DNA from: Marinobacter lipolyticus
GTDB taxonomy: Bacteria; Pseudomonadota; Gammaproteobacteria; Pseudomonadales; Oleiphilaceae
DNA: 64,000 nt
Reading direction: 5' to 3'
Assembly: GCF_018424605.1 (NCBI RefSeq)
Contig: NZ_QTKT01000002.1
Coordinates: 62,001 to 126,000 of the forward strand
Numbering within the stretch: the first letter of the stretch is position 1; each line of letters starts with the position of its first letter. Shown here piece after piece: positions 28,031 to 37,025 of the stretch. The notes below the pieces were generated by a model, which was given only the letters and a program-made list of their open reading frames with translations, had not been told where the DNA came from and did no database searches. The position numbers were made by a program, and so were the translations under genes.

Positions 28031-29635
28031 TCAGGGTGATGATGTTCTGTAGGTCGTCGGGACTAACACCGTGTCCTGAGGCTCGTTGAGCAGGCCGGGA
28101 TAGTCCAGGGTGTAGTGCAGCCCGCGACTTTCCTTGCGCTGCAGAGCGGAGCAGATAATTAGGTCGGATACCGTTACCAGGTTACGCAGCTCAAGCAGGT
28201 CATTGGTGACCCGATAATTGCTGTAGAACTCGCCGATTTCGCGCGACAGCAGGTCAACACGGTGTTTGGCCCGTTGCAGCCGCTTGGTGGTTCGGACAAT
28301 GCCGACGTAGTCCCACATAAAATGGCGCAGTTCGTCCCAGTTGTGGGAGATTACCACGTCTTCGTCGGAATCCCGCACCTGACTTTCGTCCCAATCCGGC
28401 ACTGGCGGGGGTGGTGGGATGTCCGCCTCGCGTCGGGCTATGTCCGCGGCCGCCGCGCGTCCGTAGACCAGGCATTCCAGCAAGGAGTTGCTGGCCATGC
28501 GATTGGCGCCGTGTAACCCGGTAAACGCCGCTTCCCCCACCGCGTAGAGCTGGTTGATGTCGGTACGGGCCCGTTCATCGCTGACGATTCCGCCGCAGGT
28601 ATAGTGCGCCGCCGGCACCACCGGGATAGGCTCCCGGGTGATGTCGATGCCAAATTCCAGGCACTTCTCATAGATGGTGGGGAAGTGATGTTTGATGAAA
28701 TCCGCCGGCTTGTGGCTGATGTCCAGATACAGGTGGTCGGCGCCCAGGCGCTTCATCTCATGGTCGATGGCGCGGGCAACGATATCGCGCGGGGCCAGTT
28801 CGCCGCGGTCGTCGAACCTTTCCATGAAACGACTGCCGTCCGGGAGCTTCAACACCCCGCCTTCGCCCCGCACCGCTTCAGTAATCAGGAATGACTTGGC
28901 ATGCGGGTGATACAGACAGGTGGGGTGAAACTGATTGAATTCCATGTTGGCGACCCGGCACCCGGCACGCCAGGCCATGGCAATGCCATCGCCCGAGGCA
29001 CCGTCCGGGTTGGTGGTGTAGCGGTAGGCCTTGCTTGCACCGCCGGTCGCAATCACCGTGAATCGTGCCCGCACCAACTCAACATGGCTGTCTTCAAGGT
29101 TGAGGACGTAGGCCCCCACGCAGCGGTTACCGGGGAGTGCCAGCTTGCGGTTGGTGATTAAATCAACCGCCACCCGGCCTGACATCAGGGTGATGTTGGG
29201 GCGTTCCGTTGCCTGGCTTGCCAGGGTGGTGGAAACGGCATGTCCGGTGGCGTCGGCAGCGTGAATGATCCGCCGGTGGCTGTGACCGCCTTCCCGAGTG
29301 AGGTGAAGCTGGGCGTGTTCGTCGCGGGTGAAGTCGACCCCGGAATCGATCAGCCAGTTGATGCTTTCGTTGCCATGCTCGACGGTAAAGCGGACGGCGT
29401 CTTCGTGACACAGGCCCGCGCCGGCATTCAGGGTGTCCTGAATGTGGTTTTCCAGTGAATCGTCGTCGTCCAGTACCGCTGCAATGCCGCCCTGGGCCCA
29501 CAGGGTTGCGCCGCTGCTGATATCGGCTTTACTGACCACGCCAACACTCAGGTGTGCCGGGAGATTCAGGGCGACAGTAAGGCCGGCAGCGCCGCTGCCG
29601 ATAATCAGGACATCGTATTCATGAGACTGTGGCAT
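28031..29635 (-). CDS. nadB: L-aspartate oxidase
   Basis: FAD enzyme that oxidises aspartate to iminoaspartate, the first step of bacterial NAD synthesis. The FAD motif [13 protein letters not shown] is at about residues 12-24, the HTREGGHS-like segment reads [15 protein letters not shown], and the helical C-terminal domain completes 534 residues. Two ATGs are possible (29635 and 29656); the inner one gives the usual N-terminus, but neither has a clear ribosome site. It is divergent from rpoE, as in Pseudomonas. Confidence 0.96.
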   Translation of the reverse strand: MPQSHEYDVLIIGSGAAGLTVALNLPAHLSVGVVSKADISSGATLWAQGGIAAVLDDDDSLENHIQDTLNAGAGLCHEDAVRFTVEHGNESINWLIDSGVDFTRDEHAQLHLTREGGHSHRRIIHAADATGHAVSTTLASQATERPNITLMSGRVAVDLITNRKLALPGNRCVGAYVLNLEDSHVELVRARFTVIATGGASKAYRYTTNPDGASGDGIAMAWRAGCRVANMEFNQFHPTCLYHPHAKSFLITEAVRGEGGVLKLPDGSRFMERFDDRGELAPRDIVARAIDHEMKRLGADHLYLDISHKPADFIKHHFPTIYEKCLEFGIDITREPIPVVPAAHYTCGGIVSDERARTDINQLYAVGEAAFTGLHGANRMASNSLLECLVYGRAAAADIARREADIPPPPPVPDWDESQVRDSDEDVVISHNWDELRHFMWDYVGIVRTTKRLQRAKHRVDLLSREIGEFYSNYRVTNDLLELRNLVTVSDLIICSALQRKESRGLHYTLDYPGLLNEPQDTVLVPTTYRTSSP

Positions 29636-29672
29636 TGGGTCGTTATCGCGGGCCATAATGTGGACGTGTATT

Positions 29673-29699
29673 GAACTAAACTTTACGCTTGCTGTCTAT
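29673..29699 (+). promoter_or_regulatory. Candidate sigma-E (AlgU) promoter for rpoE
   Basis: GAACTA (29673-29678) and TCTAT (29695-29699) with a 16-base spacer resemble the sigma-E consensus GAACTT-N16-TCTGA. Located about 135 bases before the rpoE start, it would give the autoregulation known for this sigma factor. Confidence 0.55.
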
Positions 29700-29835
29700 T
29701 TGGCCTGACGAGGGCCGCCCCCCGCAGGGCCATTGCCCGTTTACCCAGCGGACGCCGGACAGCACCATGACGCGAACCAAATCGAGGCAGGCAGGCCAGT
29801 TGGCCCAACACACAGAGCGCCCCGGCACCCCGTCC

Positions 29836-30453
29836 ATGAATCCGGATACAGAGCATCAAAAAGGGGAAACCCCTGACAGTCAGACCGACCTTCAGCTGGT
29901 GCGGAAGGTGCGCCATGGTGACCGATCCGCCTTTGATCTGCTGGTGGTCAAATACCAGTCGCGAGTGGCTTCCATCATCAGCCGGTATGTGTACGACAGT
30001 CAGGAAGTGCTGGACCTGACCCAGGAAACGTTCGTGAAGGCGTTTCGCGCGATGGACCGTTTCCGCGGTGACAGCGCTTTTTACACCTGGCTATACCGCA
30101 TTGCCGTCAATACCGCGAAGAATTTCCTGGAATCCCGGGGGCGTCGGCCCCAGGGCAGTGCCGATTCCGCGGAAGCGGAAAACTTCGAGGATGGTGCACG
30201 GCTCCGTGATAACGCATCGCCGGAAAAACTGCTTCAGCGGGAGCAACTGCAGCAGGCGCTGGGGCGTGCCATCGCGAATCTGCCCGAGGAACTCCGTTCG
30301 GCTTTTCTGCTCAGAGAATATGATGGTCTGAGTTATGAGGACATTGCGCGAATTCTGGAGTGTCCTATTGGTACCGTCCGGTCCCGGATCTTCAGAGCCC
30401 GGGACGCCGTCGATCGGCAGCTCGAGCCGTTACTCAATAATTCCCTGACATGA
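29836..30453 (+). CDS. rpoE: RNA polymerase sigma factor RpoE/AlgU
   Basis: Extracytoplasmic-function sigma factor for envelope stress. Region 2 is at about residues 25-90 (RSAFDLLVVKYQSRVASII, then DLTQETFVKAFRAMDRF) and region 4 at about 140-195 (LPEELRSAFLLREYDGLSYEDIA). The ATG at 29836 gives 205 residues, close to the usual 190-195; the frame is open for 49 more codons upstream, over the promoter region. It is followed by rseA, rseB, rseC and a MucD protease, the classic AlgU order. Confidence 0.95.
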   Translation: MNPDTEHQKGETPDSQTDLQLVRKVRHGDRSAFDLLVVKYQSRVASIISRYVYDSQEVLDLTQETFVKAFRAMDRFRGDSAFYTWLYRIAVNTAKNFLESRGRRPQGSADSAEAENFEDGARLRDNASPEKLLQREQLQQALGRAIANLPEELRSAFLLREYDGLSYEDIARILECPIGTVRSRIFRARDAVDRQLEPLLNNSLT

Positions 30454-30468
30454 ATGAGGTTGCATCCT

Positions 30469-31035
30469 ATGGATGATCGTCTCAGAGAAACACTGTCCGC
30501 CATGATGGACGACGAGGCCGACGAATTGTCGGTCAGGCGTCTGCTGTCCCATGGTGAGCAGAGCGACGTCCGTGCCCAGTGGCAACGCTGGCAGCACGTG
30601 AGGGATCTCATGCATCAGGGGCACGCGCCGGCGGATGCGGTGGATGTCAGTGTTGGTGTCCGGCGTGCGCTGGCCGGCCAGCAGGATTCAGCCATGGAAG
30701 CAAGGCTGGCGACAGGCGTGGCCACGCGGAACTGGCGCTGGCCGGCCGTGGCGATGATCAGTCTCGCGCTGATCGTCGGCTTCGGAGCGGGGGCCGGCTG
30801 GGACTCGGCGGCGCCGGATAACGGGGTGGCCGAGTATGCCAGCGCCGGGGCGACGGTCAGCGGTAGCCCGGCGTCCGATCCGGTTCAGGAAGTTGCTCTT
30901 CAGGGGCTGGATCAGGAGCAGTGGGAGCACCTGAGCCGCTACCTCCTCGAGCATGCCCAGCACAACAGCGTCGGCGCGGGACGGGGGGCCGTAGGCTATG
31001 CGCGTCTGGTCAGCGCCTCGGCACCTGCGTACTAG
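30469..31035 (+). CDS. rseA: Anti-sigma-E factor RseA/MucA
   Basis: Inner membrane protein (188 residues) that holds RpoE inactive until cleaved under envelope stress. The cytoplasmic N-terminus (LRETLSAMMDDEADELSVRRLL) binds the sigma factor; a single membrane helix is at about residues 91-109 and the rest is periplasmic. The ATG at 30469 has GAGG 8 bases upstream; an ATG five codons earlier immediately follows the rpoE stop. The gene looks intact, so there is no sign of the mucA-type truncations linked to mucoidy. Confidence 0.92.
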   Translation: MDDRLRETLSAMMDDEADELSVRRLLSHGEQSDVRAQWQRWQHVRDLMHQGHAPADAVDVSVGVRRALAGQQDSAMEARLATGVATRNWRWPAVAMISLALIVGFGAGAGWDSAAPDNGVAEYASAGATVSGSPASDPVQEVALQGLDQEQWEHLSRYLLEHAQHNSVGAGRGAVGYARLVSASAPAY

Positions 31036-31044
31036 GGGGCGGGT

Positions 31045-32076
31045 GTGGATAGCTTGATGGTGTACTCGCTGGCGATCAGCCGGTTCCTCCGGAGGGGCAG
31101 GGTTCTTGCGTTGGTACTCGTGGCGCTGTGTGTGCCCGCACCGGTGGTGGCAGATCAGTCCCGCACCGCTGAGGAATGGCTGGCCCAGCTTGCGCCGGCG
31201 CTGAACATGACGTCCTACCGCGGCGTGTTTGTGTACGCCCGGGGTGATCAGGTCAGTTCCCTTCAGATTGCCCACCGTTACCGGGACGGCATGGTGGAAG
31301 AGCGACTGGTGTTGCAGGACGGCGGCAATGGCGAAATCGTCCGTAAAGGCATGCGGGTGGTCTGTGTGCTGCCGGAGCAGGGCCACGTACAACTGGATCA
31401 GGTAATACCTTCCGGGCCCTTTGCCGAGGCGTTTGCCAACCAGTTGATGCCAGTGATGCAATGGTACACCCCCGAGTTGATCGGCGAGGACCGCGTGGCC
31501 GGATACGATGTGGTGAAAATCGGCCTCAAGGCGCGGGATGAGCATCGATACAGTCACCGGCTCTGGCTGGAAAAATCCACGGGTCTGCTAGTCAAGAGCC
31601 ATGTGCGGTCGCTACGGGACAGCGTGTTGGAACACTTCCAGTTCACCAGCCTGGAAATCACCGACGACATTGCCGACGCCGAACTTGCTGTGCAGACGCA
31701 AGGGTATGAAATAAAACGGGACCTTTCGGCAGAAGCGTCGCCGTCGCCGGCTCCGAGAATGGAAGGCTGGGTATTGCGCTGGCAGCCGGACGGGTTCATG
31801 CCCGCGGCAACGCCCCGCTCGGGTAAGGGCCGGGCCGTGGCGTTTTCCGATGGCCTGGCGGCGTTCTCGGTATTTGTCGAGCGGGCAGGGCGAATTGCCA
31901 TGCCGACGGGGGCCTCGCGCATCGGGGCTACCACGGTCTACATCAGTCAGTTGCAGGTTGCGGGGCAGCCCTTCATGGTGACGGTGGTGGGCGAGGTGCC
32001 CCCGGCCACGGCGAAAAAAGTGGCGGAATCCGTTGAAATAGATGACACCATGGCCTTCGAGACCGCAAAGCGATGA
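31045..32076 (+). CDS. rseB: Sigma-E regulatory protein RseB/MucB
   Basis: Periplasmic protein (343 residues) that binds RseA and senses lipid or lipopolysaccharide signals. It has a signal peptide (hydrophobic core about residues 20-33, cut near VVADQ), an N-terminal LolA-like domain (MTSYRGVFVYARGDQ) and a smaller C-terminal domain (from about 235). GTG at 31045 is chosen because AGGGGG lies just upstream; an ATG four codons later is too far from it. The stop overlaps rseC by four bases. Confidence 0.93.
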   Translation: MDSLMVYSLAISRFLRRGRVLALVLVALCVPAPVVADQSRTAEEWLAQLAPALNMTSYRGVFVYARGDQVSSLQIAHRYRDGMVEERLVLQDGGNGEIVRKGMRVVCVLPEQGHVQLDQVIPSGPFAEAFANQLMPVMQWYTPELIGEDRVAGYDVVKIGLKARDEHRYSHRLWLEKSTGLLVKSHVRSLRDSVLEHFQFTSLEITDDIADAELAVQTQGYEIKRDLSAEASPSPAPRMEGWVLRWQPDGFMPAATPRSGKGRAVAFSDGLAAFSVFVERAGRIAMPTGASRIGATTVYISQLQVAGQPFMVTVVGEVPPATAKKVAESVEIDDTMAFETAKR

Positions 32077-32540
32077 TTACAGAAACTGGAAAAGTGGTGG
32101 CGGTAGACGGTGATCGGGCCTGGGTACAGACCATACGAGCCAGCGCCTGCGAGAGCTGTTCAGCCCGCCACGGATGCGGTCAGCGCGTGCTGGCGTCTGC
32201 CTCAGGGGGCCGCGCCAATCAGGTCCTGGTGGTAAACCGCCTCGGTGCGCAGGTGGGCGACAGCGTGGACCTCGCCATTGAAGAATCGGCCCTGCTGCGG
32301 GCGTCGCTGCTGGTGTACGCGGTGCCCCTGAGCCTGATGGTGGCAGGCGCGATTGCTGGTCACCAGTGGTCCGGCGGCCAGGATCTGGCGGCCATTCTGG
32401 GGGCGATTACCGGAATGGTGGCGGGCTTTTTTGTCGCCAGACGATTACAGCGCAGATCCGGAGATCAGTATGAGCCCCGTATGGTGCGAATCCTGTCTGC
32501 GTCGGTCCCGGGTGCGTCGCCCAATCCTACCGTTTTGTAA
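32073..32540 (+). CDS. rseC: SoxR-reducing/sigma-E regulator RseC family protein
   Basis: Inner membrane protein (155 residues) with a cysteine-bearing N-terminal part (C26, C29 and C35, in ACESCSARHGCGQ) and two membrane helices (about 78-97 and 103-123). Homologues act weakly on sigma-E and in the Rsx electron pathway. It overlaps rseB by four bases (ATGA). Confidence 0.92.
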   Translation: MITETGKVVAVDGDRAWVQTIRASACESCSARHGCGQRVLASASGGRANQVLVVNRLGAQVGDSVDLAIEESALLRASLLVYAVPLSLMVAGAIAGHQWSGGQDLAAILGAITGMVAGFFVARRLQRRSGDQYEPRMVRILSASVPGASPNPTVL

Positions 32541-32602
32541 GTTGAAAAATCCTGTTACGGCGACAGAATGTTCGTAACGTTCTGATAAACAGAGGGTTCT
32601 AT

Positions 32603-34081
32603 ATGCTAACAACAAGTTCACAGCTTGCGTTGCCAGTCAGGAATCGTCCCAGCTCCTGGGTGATGACGTGGGTGCTCAGCCTGGTGGTGTCACTGTTGTG
32701 GCTGCCAGCGGCCCAGGCCCGCGACCTGCCGGATTTCACCGAGCTGGTGGAAGACAACTCCGGCGCTGTGGTGAATATCAGTACTACGAGTAGTACCCCT
32801 GCCAAGGGCAGCGGCGGTAGCTATCCGGGAATGCCTTTTGACGAACGCCAGCTGGAGCAGCTGCCGGAATTTTTCCAGGAATTCTTCCGCGGCCCCCAGT
32901 CACCGTTCGGGGGTGGTCCGGGACGATCCGAGCCTCGTCGCTCCATGGGGTCGGGATTCATCGTGTCGAGCGACGGATACGTGCTGACCAACAATCACGT
33001 GATCGAGGGCGCGGATGAAATTGTTGTGCGGCTGAGTGACCGCCGGGAGCTGCCCGCCACGCTCGTGGGCACCGATCCACGGTCGGATATGGCGGTGCTC
33101 AAGATCGAGGATGGGGATGATCTGCCGGTGGTGAAAATCGGCCGCTCTCAGAACCTGAAAGTGGGCGAGTGGGTGCTTGCCATTGGTTCGCCGTTCGGTT
33201 TCGATTACACGGTGACTGCAGGCATCGTCAGCGCGCTGGGGCGTTCCCTGCCGACGGAGAACTACGTGCCTTTCATCCAGACCGACGTGGCGATCAACCC
33301 GGGAAACTCCGGTGGTCCGCTCTTTAACCTCGACGGCGAGGTTGTCGGTATCAACTCCCAGATTTACACCCGATCCGGTGGCTTCATGGGCGTCTCTTTC
33401 GCCATCCCGATCGATGATGCCATGAATGTGTTCCGGCAGATCCGCGACAAGGGGTCGGTTGCCCGTGGCTGGCTGGGGGTGCTGATTCAGGAAGTGAACC
33501 GGGATCTGGCGGAATCCTTCGGTCTGAAACGACCGCGCGGGGCCTTGATTGCTGAGGTCATGTCGGGATCACCGGCGGAGGAAGCCGGTCTGCAGGCTGG
33601 CGATATCGTGCTGGAATACGACGACGAGGGTGTGGAGCTGTCGTCGGATCTTCCCCCCATGGTGGGCCGCACGCCGGTAGGTGAGACCGCCCGACTGACG
33701 GTGCTGCGTGAGGGTCGGGAAATGACGCTGAACGTGGAGATCGGCGAACTGCCGGAGCCGGGAGCGCAGCAGGCCAGTGCGGACCCCGATGAGCAGGGCG
33801 GTCCGGCGTCGGCGCCCCTGGGACTGGCGGTTGAGCCGGTACCCTCGGAGCTGGCGGAGTCGGCCGGCCTCAAAGGCGGTGTGCTGGTGACGGGCGTGGG
33901 TAGTGGTCCGGCCCTGGAGGCGGGCATCCGCCCCCGGGACGTCATCACCGAAATTCACCGAAAACCGGTGCGTTCGGTAGAGGATTTCCGTCAGGTGATC
34001 AGTGAGCTGCCCGATGACCGGGCGGTATCCGTGCGCGTTGTGCGTCAGGGGAGGGCCATTTATCTGGTAATGAAACCCTGA
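32603..34081 (+). CDS. mucD: Periplasmic serine protease MucD (DegP/DegQ family)
   Basis: Quality-control protease of the periplasm. It has a signal peptide (helix about residues 20-35, cut after AQA), a trypsin-like domain with H132, D162 and S236 (GNSGGPL), and two PDZ domains (about 275-365 and 400-490). The total is 492 residues. It closes the rpoE operon, and by removing misfolded proteins it damps the signal that frees RpoE. A terminator follows. Confidence 0.96.
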   Translation: MLTTSSQLALPVRNRPSSWVMTWVLSLVVSLLWLPAAQARDLPDFTELVEDNSGAVVNISTTSSTPAKGSGGSYPGMPFDERQLEQLPEFFQEFFRGPQSPFGGGPGRSEPRRSMGSGFIVSSDGYVLTNNHVIEGADEIVVRLSDRRELPATLVGTDPRSDMAVLKIEDGDDLPVVKIGRSQNLKVGEWVLAIGSPFGFDYTVTAGIVSALGRSLPTENYVPFIQTDVAINPGNSGGPLFNLDGEVVGINSQIYTRSGGFMGVSFAIPIDDAMNVFRQIRDKGSVARGWLGVLIQEVNRDLAESFGLKRPRGALIAEVMSGSPAEEAGLQAGDIVLEYDDEGVELSSDLPPMVGRTPVGETARLTVLREGREMTLNVEIGELPEPGAQQASADPDEQGGPASAPLGLAVEPVPSELAESAGLKGGVLVTGVGSGPALEAGIRPRDVITEIHRKPVRSVEDFRQVISELPDDRAVSVRVVRQGRAIYLVMKP

Positions 34082-34098
34082 TTCATCAACGGTCTGCG

Positions 34099-34140
34099 GC
34101 CCCGGAATCCTGTTCCGTCTGGGACAGGCTCCGGGGCTTT
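34099..34140 (+). terminator. Terminator after mucD
   Basis: Stem GCCCCGGA (34099-34106) with TCCGGGGC (34130-34137), with an inner CCTGT/ACAGG stem, then TTTT. It separates the sigma-E operon from the next gene. Confidence 0.75.
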
Positions 34141-34194
34141 TGATATACTCCCGTGACTTAAAAAGAACGTTGGCCACGGACTGGACCCGCCCGA

Positions 34195-36921
34195 ATGATG
34201 AACAAAAAGGAACTTCCCCTACGGACGCTGCTGCAATTCCGCCATGCCTGGGTTGCCTGGCTGTTGCTGGCAGGATGCATCACGGTCACCCTGTTACTCT
34301 GGCAGGTGTCTATCCGTCTGGTTGAAGACCGCACCGAAGCCCGCTTCCACACCCAGTCCCTGCAACTGAAGACCGCCATTGAAGAGCGCTTGCTGAATTA
34401 CGAGCAGGTGCTCGCCGGCAGTGCCGGTTTGTTTGCGGTTGCCGGCGAGGTGTCGCGCGAGCAGTGGCGCGAATACGTCGAAAAGGTGGATATCGACCGC
34501 TATTACCCCGGCATTCAGGGTATTGGCTACGTACAGCGGATTGGCGTGCGGCGCATGGCCGACCATATCTCGTCTGTACGGGCCGAGGGAGTTCACAACT
34601 ACCTGGTAACGCCGCTGGGCTCCGGGCCCGATTATTACCCGATGGTGTACCTTGAACCGGGAACCGAGCGGAACCGTCGGGCGCTGGGCTACGATGCGTT
34701 CAGCGATCCGGTGCATCGCCGGGCCATGGAGGAAGCGCGGGATGACGCCGTGCCCACAGTGACCGGCAAAGTCATCCTGGTGCAGGAGGAGCTGGCGGAG
34801 GATCAGGCCAGTTTCCTTATGTACTACCCGGTCTACCAGGGCGGCGCGGTTCCGAAGATACGTGCCGAGCGGCGGATGATGCTGGCCGGCTATGTGTTCA
34901 GTGCTTTCCGGATGAACAACCTCATCGACGGTATTGTCGGGTTGATCTCGCCTTTCCTGGACGTGCGCATCTATGACGGCGAACGGGTTTCCAGGGAAGC
35001 CCAGATGTACGGCTCTAACCTGGGGTCGCTGGACAACGAGTTCAGCTTTGACATGAACCAGACCATCCGTCATGGCGGGCGCAACTGGCTGTTGCAGACC
35101 CGCTCGACACCGGCTTTTGATTACCTGGCTTCCGATCCGCGACCGCCTATTGTGCTGGGCAGCGGCCTTGTCATCAGTGTGCTGATGTTTCTGTTGGTGC
35201 TCTCGCTGATCCGATCCCGCACCATGGCGCAGGTCGGCGCCGGCCGGTACCGGGCGATCACCGAGGGGGCCGCCAACGTCACCCTGGTGCTCAGTCGCCG
35301 GGGCAAGCCACTGTATGCCAGCCCATCAACGAAGGATATTCTCGGGTTTGATCCAGACAAGCTGCCGTCGCTGGATTTCGAGACCATTGTGCATGGGGAT
35401 GACTGGCCGCAGCTGACCGCAGGTTTCGATGAGGCCGTCAGCGCTCCGGGTAAGCAGATGCCGGTGATCCGCGCCCGAATCCGTGATGCCGAAGGCCAGT
35501 GGCGCGACATGGAAGGCACCTACACCGCCATGCTGAACGTGCCGGGTGTAAACGGGGTGGTGCTGAGCCTGCGGGACCTGACGCAACTGAAAGCCGCCCA
35601 GTCAGAGCTGCACCGGCTTGCTTTCTACGATCCGTTGACCGGCCTTGCCAACCGTCAGTTGTTCCGCGACCGGTTGAGTCACGTGGTGCGACGCGCCCGT
35701 CGCAGTGGTGAGCCGGCGGCGCTGATGTTCCTTGATCTGGATGGTTTCAAGCGGATCAACGACACGCTCGGGCACGATGCCGGGGATGAGCTGCTCACGC
35801 AGGTTGCGCAATGGCTGTCCGGTTGCGTGCGCGAAGAGGATTCCGTGGCTCGCCTGGGCGGCGATGAATTTGTCGTGCTGCTATCGCGGATCAGTGGCCC
35901 GGAAGCCGCCAGCAAGGTGGCGGACACCATCTTGCGGCGCCTGTGCCAGCGTATTCGTCTGAACGATCATGAAGTGGGGATCACCGTCAGTATCGGGATC
36001 ACCATGGTGCCTCACGACAGTGAGGAACCGGGCACCCTGATGAAATACGCCGATCTGGCCATGTATCGTGCCAAGGAGCTGGGGCGCAACACCTACCAGT
36101 TCTTCACGCCGGCCATGAACATTCAGGCCGCGCGCCGGTTGCTGCAGCAGGAAGAGCTGGCAACGGCGCTCGAAGGCGACCGTTTCGTGCTGCACTACCA
36201 GCCCAAGGTGGATCTTGAGTCGGAGCGGGTGATCGGTGTCGAGGCTTTCCTGCGCTGGCATCACCCGGAGAAAGGGCTGGTATCGGCCCAGCAGTTTATC
36301 GGCCTGGCAGAGGAGACCGGGCTGATCGTGCGGCTCGGGGAGCTGGCGCTGAGGCAGGCGTGTATCCAGGTCCAGGCGCTGGAGCGGGCAGGCTTCGAGT
36401 CACTGAAGATGGCGGTCAATCTCTCGGTCCGCCAGCTGACCGATTCCGGCTTCCTCGACATGATCCGCAAGGTGATTACCGAAACCGGGGTGGCGCCAGA
36501 GCGTCTCGAACTCGAGATGCCGGCGGAACTGCTCAACGAGGATCCGCGGATGCTGCGAGAGCTGCTGGTGTCGCTTCACGATCTCGGTGTATGCCTGATC
36601 CTCGACGACTTTGGTACCGGCTCCTGTTCGCTGGTCGCGTTGCAGCAGCTGCCGCTGGACGTGATCAAGATCGACCATCGCTTCATTCGGGATATCCCCT
36701 ACAACGTCAGTGCAACCGACGTCGCCTCGGCGGTGATTGCCCTGGCCCGCAAGCTGCATCTGACGGTTGTCGCGGAAGGCGTCGAGACGCCCCAGCAGCT
36801 CAGCTTCCTGAAGACCGCGGGCTGTGCCCAGTGCCAGGGCAACCTGTTCAGTTACCCGCTGGACGAAGACGCCTTGATCGGCTTCCTCATTCGCCAATAT
36901 GAGCGGCCGCTGATGTCCTGA
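34195..36921 (+). CDS. CHASE-PAS-GGDEF-EAL c-di-GMP protein
   Basis: Membrane-bound c-di-GMP enzyme of 908 residues. A first helix (about 17-38) and a second (about 318-338) bracket a periplasmic CHASE sensor domain; a PAS domain (about 350-465) follows. The GGDEF motif is intact at 555-559 and an RxxD inhibitory site (R546-D549) lies just before it, so cyclase activity is likely. The EAL part reads EAF at 683-685, keeps N742, E774, D804, D805, K825 and E864, but shows A777 where a conserved glutamate is expected. It is probably weak or inactive as a phosphodiesterase. It lies between mucD and lepA. Confidence 0.93.
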   Translation: MMNKKELPLRTLLQFRHAWVAWLLLAGCITVTLLLWQVSIRLVEDRTEARFHTQSLQLKTAIEERLLNYEQVLAGSAGLFAVAGEVSREQWREYVEKVDIDRYYPGIQGIGYVQRIGVRRMADHISSVRAEGVHNYLVTPLGSGPDYYPMVYLEPGTERNRRALGYDAFSDPVHRRAMEEARDDAVPTVTGKVILVQEELAEDQASFLMYYPVYQGGAVPKIRAERRMMLAGYVFSAFRMNNLIDGIVGLISPFLDVRIYDGERVSREAQMYGSNLGSLDNEFSFDMNQTIRHGGRNWLLQTRSTPAFDYLASDPRPPIVLGSGLVISVLMFLLVLSLIRSRTMAQVGAGRYRAITEGAANVTLVLSRRGKPLYASPSTKDILGFDPDKLPSLDFETIVHGDDWPQLTAGFDEAVSAPGKQMPVIRARIRDAEGQWRDMEGTYTAMLNVPGVNGVVLSLRDLTQLKAAQSELHRLAFYDPLTGLANRQLFRDRLSHVVRRARRSGEPAALMFLDLDGFKRINDTLGHDAGDELLTQVAQWLSGCVREEDSVARLGGDEFVVLLSRISGPEAASKVADTILRRLCQRIRLNDHEVGITVSIGITMVPHDSEEPGTLMKYADLAMYRAKELGRNTYQFFTPAMNIQAARRLLQQEELATALEGDRFVLHYQPKVDLESERVIGVEAFLRWHHPEKGLVSAQQFIGLAEETGLIVRLGELALRQACIQVQALERAGFESLKMAVNLSVRQLTDSGFLDMIRKVITETGVAPERLELEMPAELLNEDPRMLRELLVSLHDLGVCLILDDFGTGSCSLVALQQLPLDVIKIDHRFIRDIPYNVSATDVASAVIALARKLHLTVVAEGVETPQQLSFLKTAGCAQCQGNLFSYPLDEDALIGFLIRQYERPLMS

Positions 36922-37025
36922 TCATGGCAATGGCGGCCCTTAACCGGTAAAATCACGCCGTTCCCGGATCGCGGTAGCGGCCCCTCCGGGCTCAATCCTT
37001 CGTCTTATATGAGTAATCATCGTCT

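Noticed and set aside
29689..29835. Longer RpoE starts at 29689 or 29767
   Set aside because: They add 23-49 residues not found in the family and overlap the likely promoter.
30469..31035. A mucoid-type truncation of rseA/mucA
   Set aside because: The gene is full length, with sigma-binding region, membrane helix and periplasmic tail.
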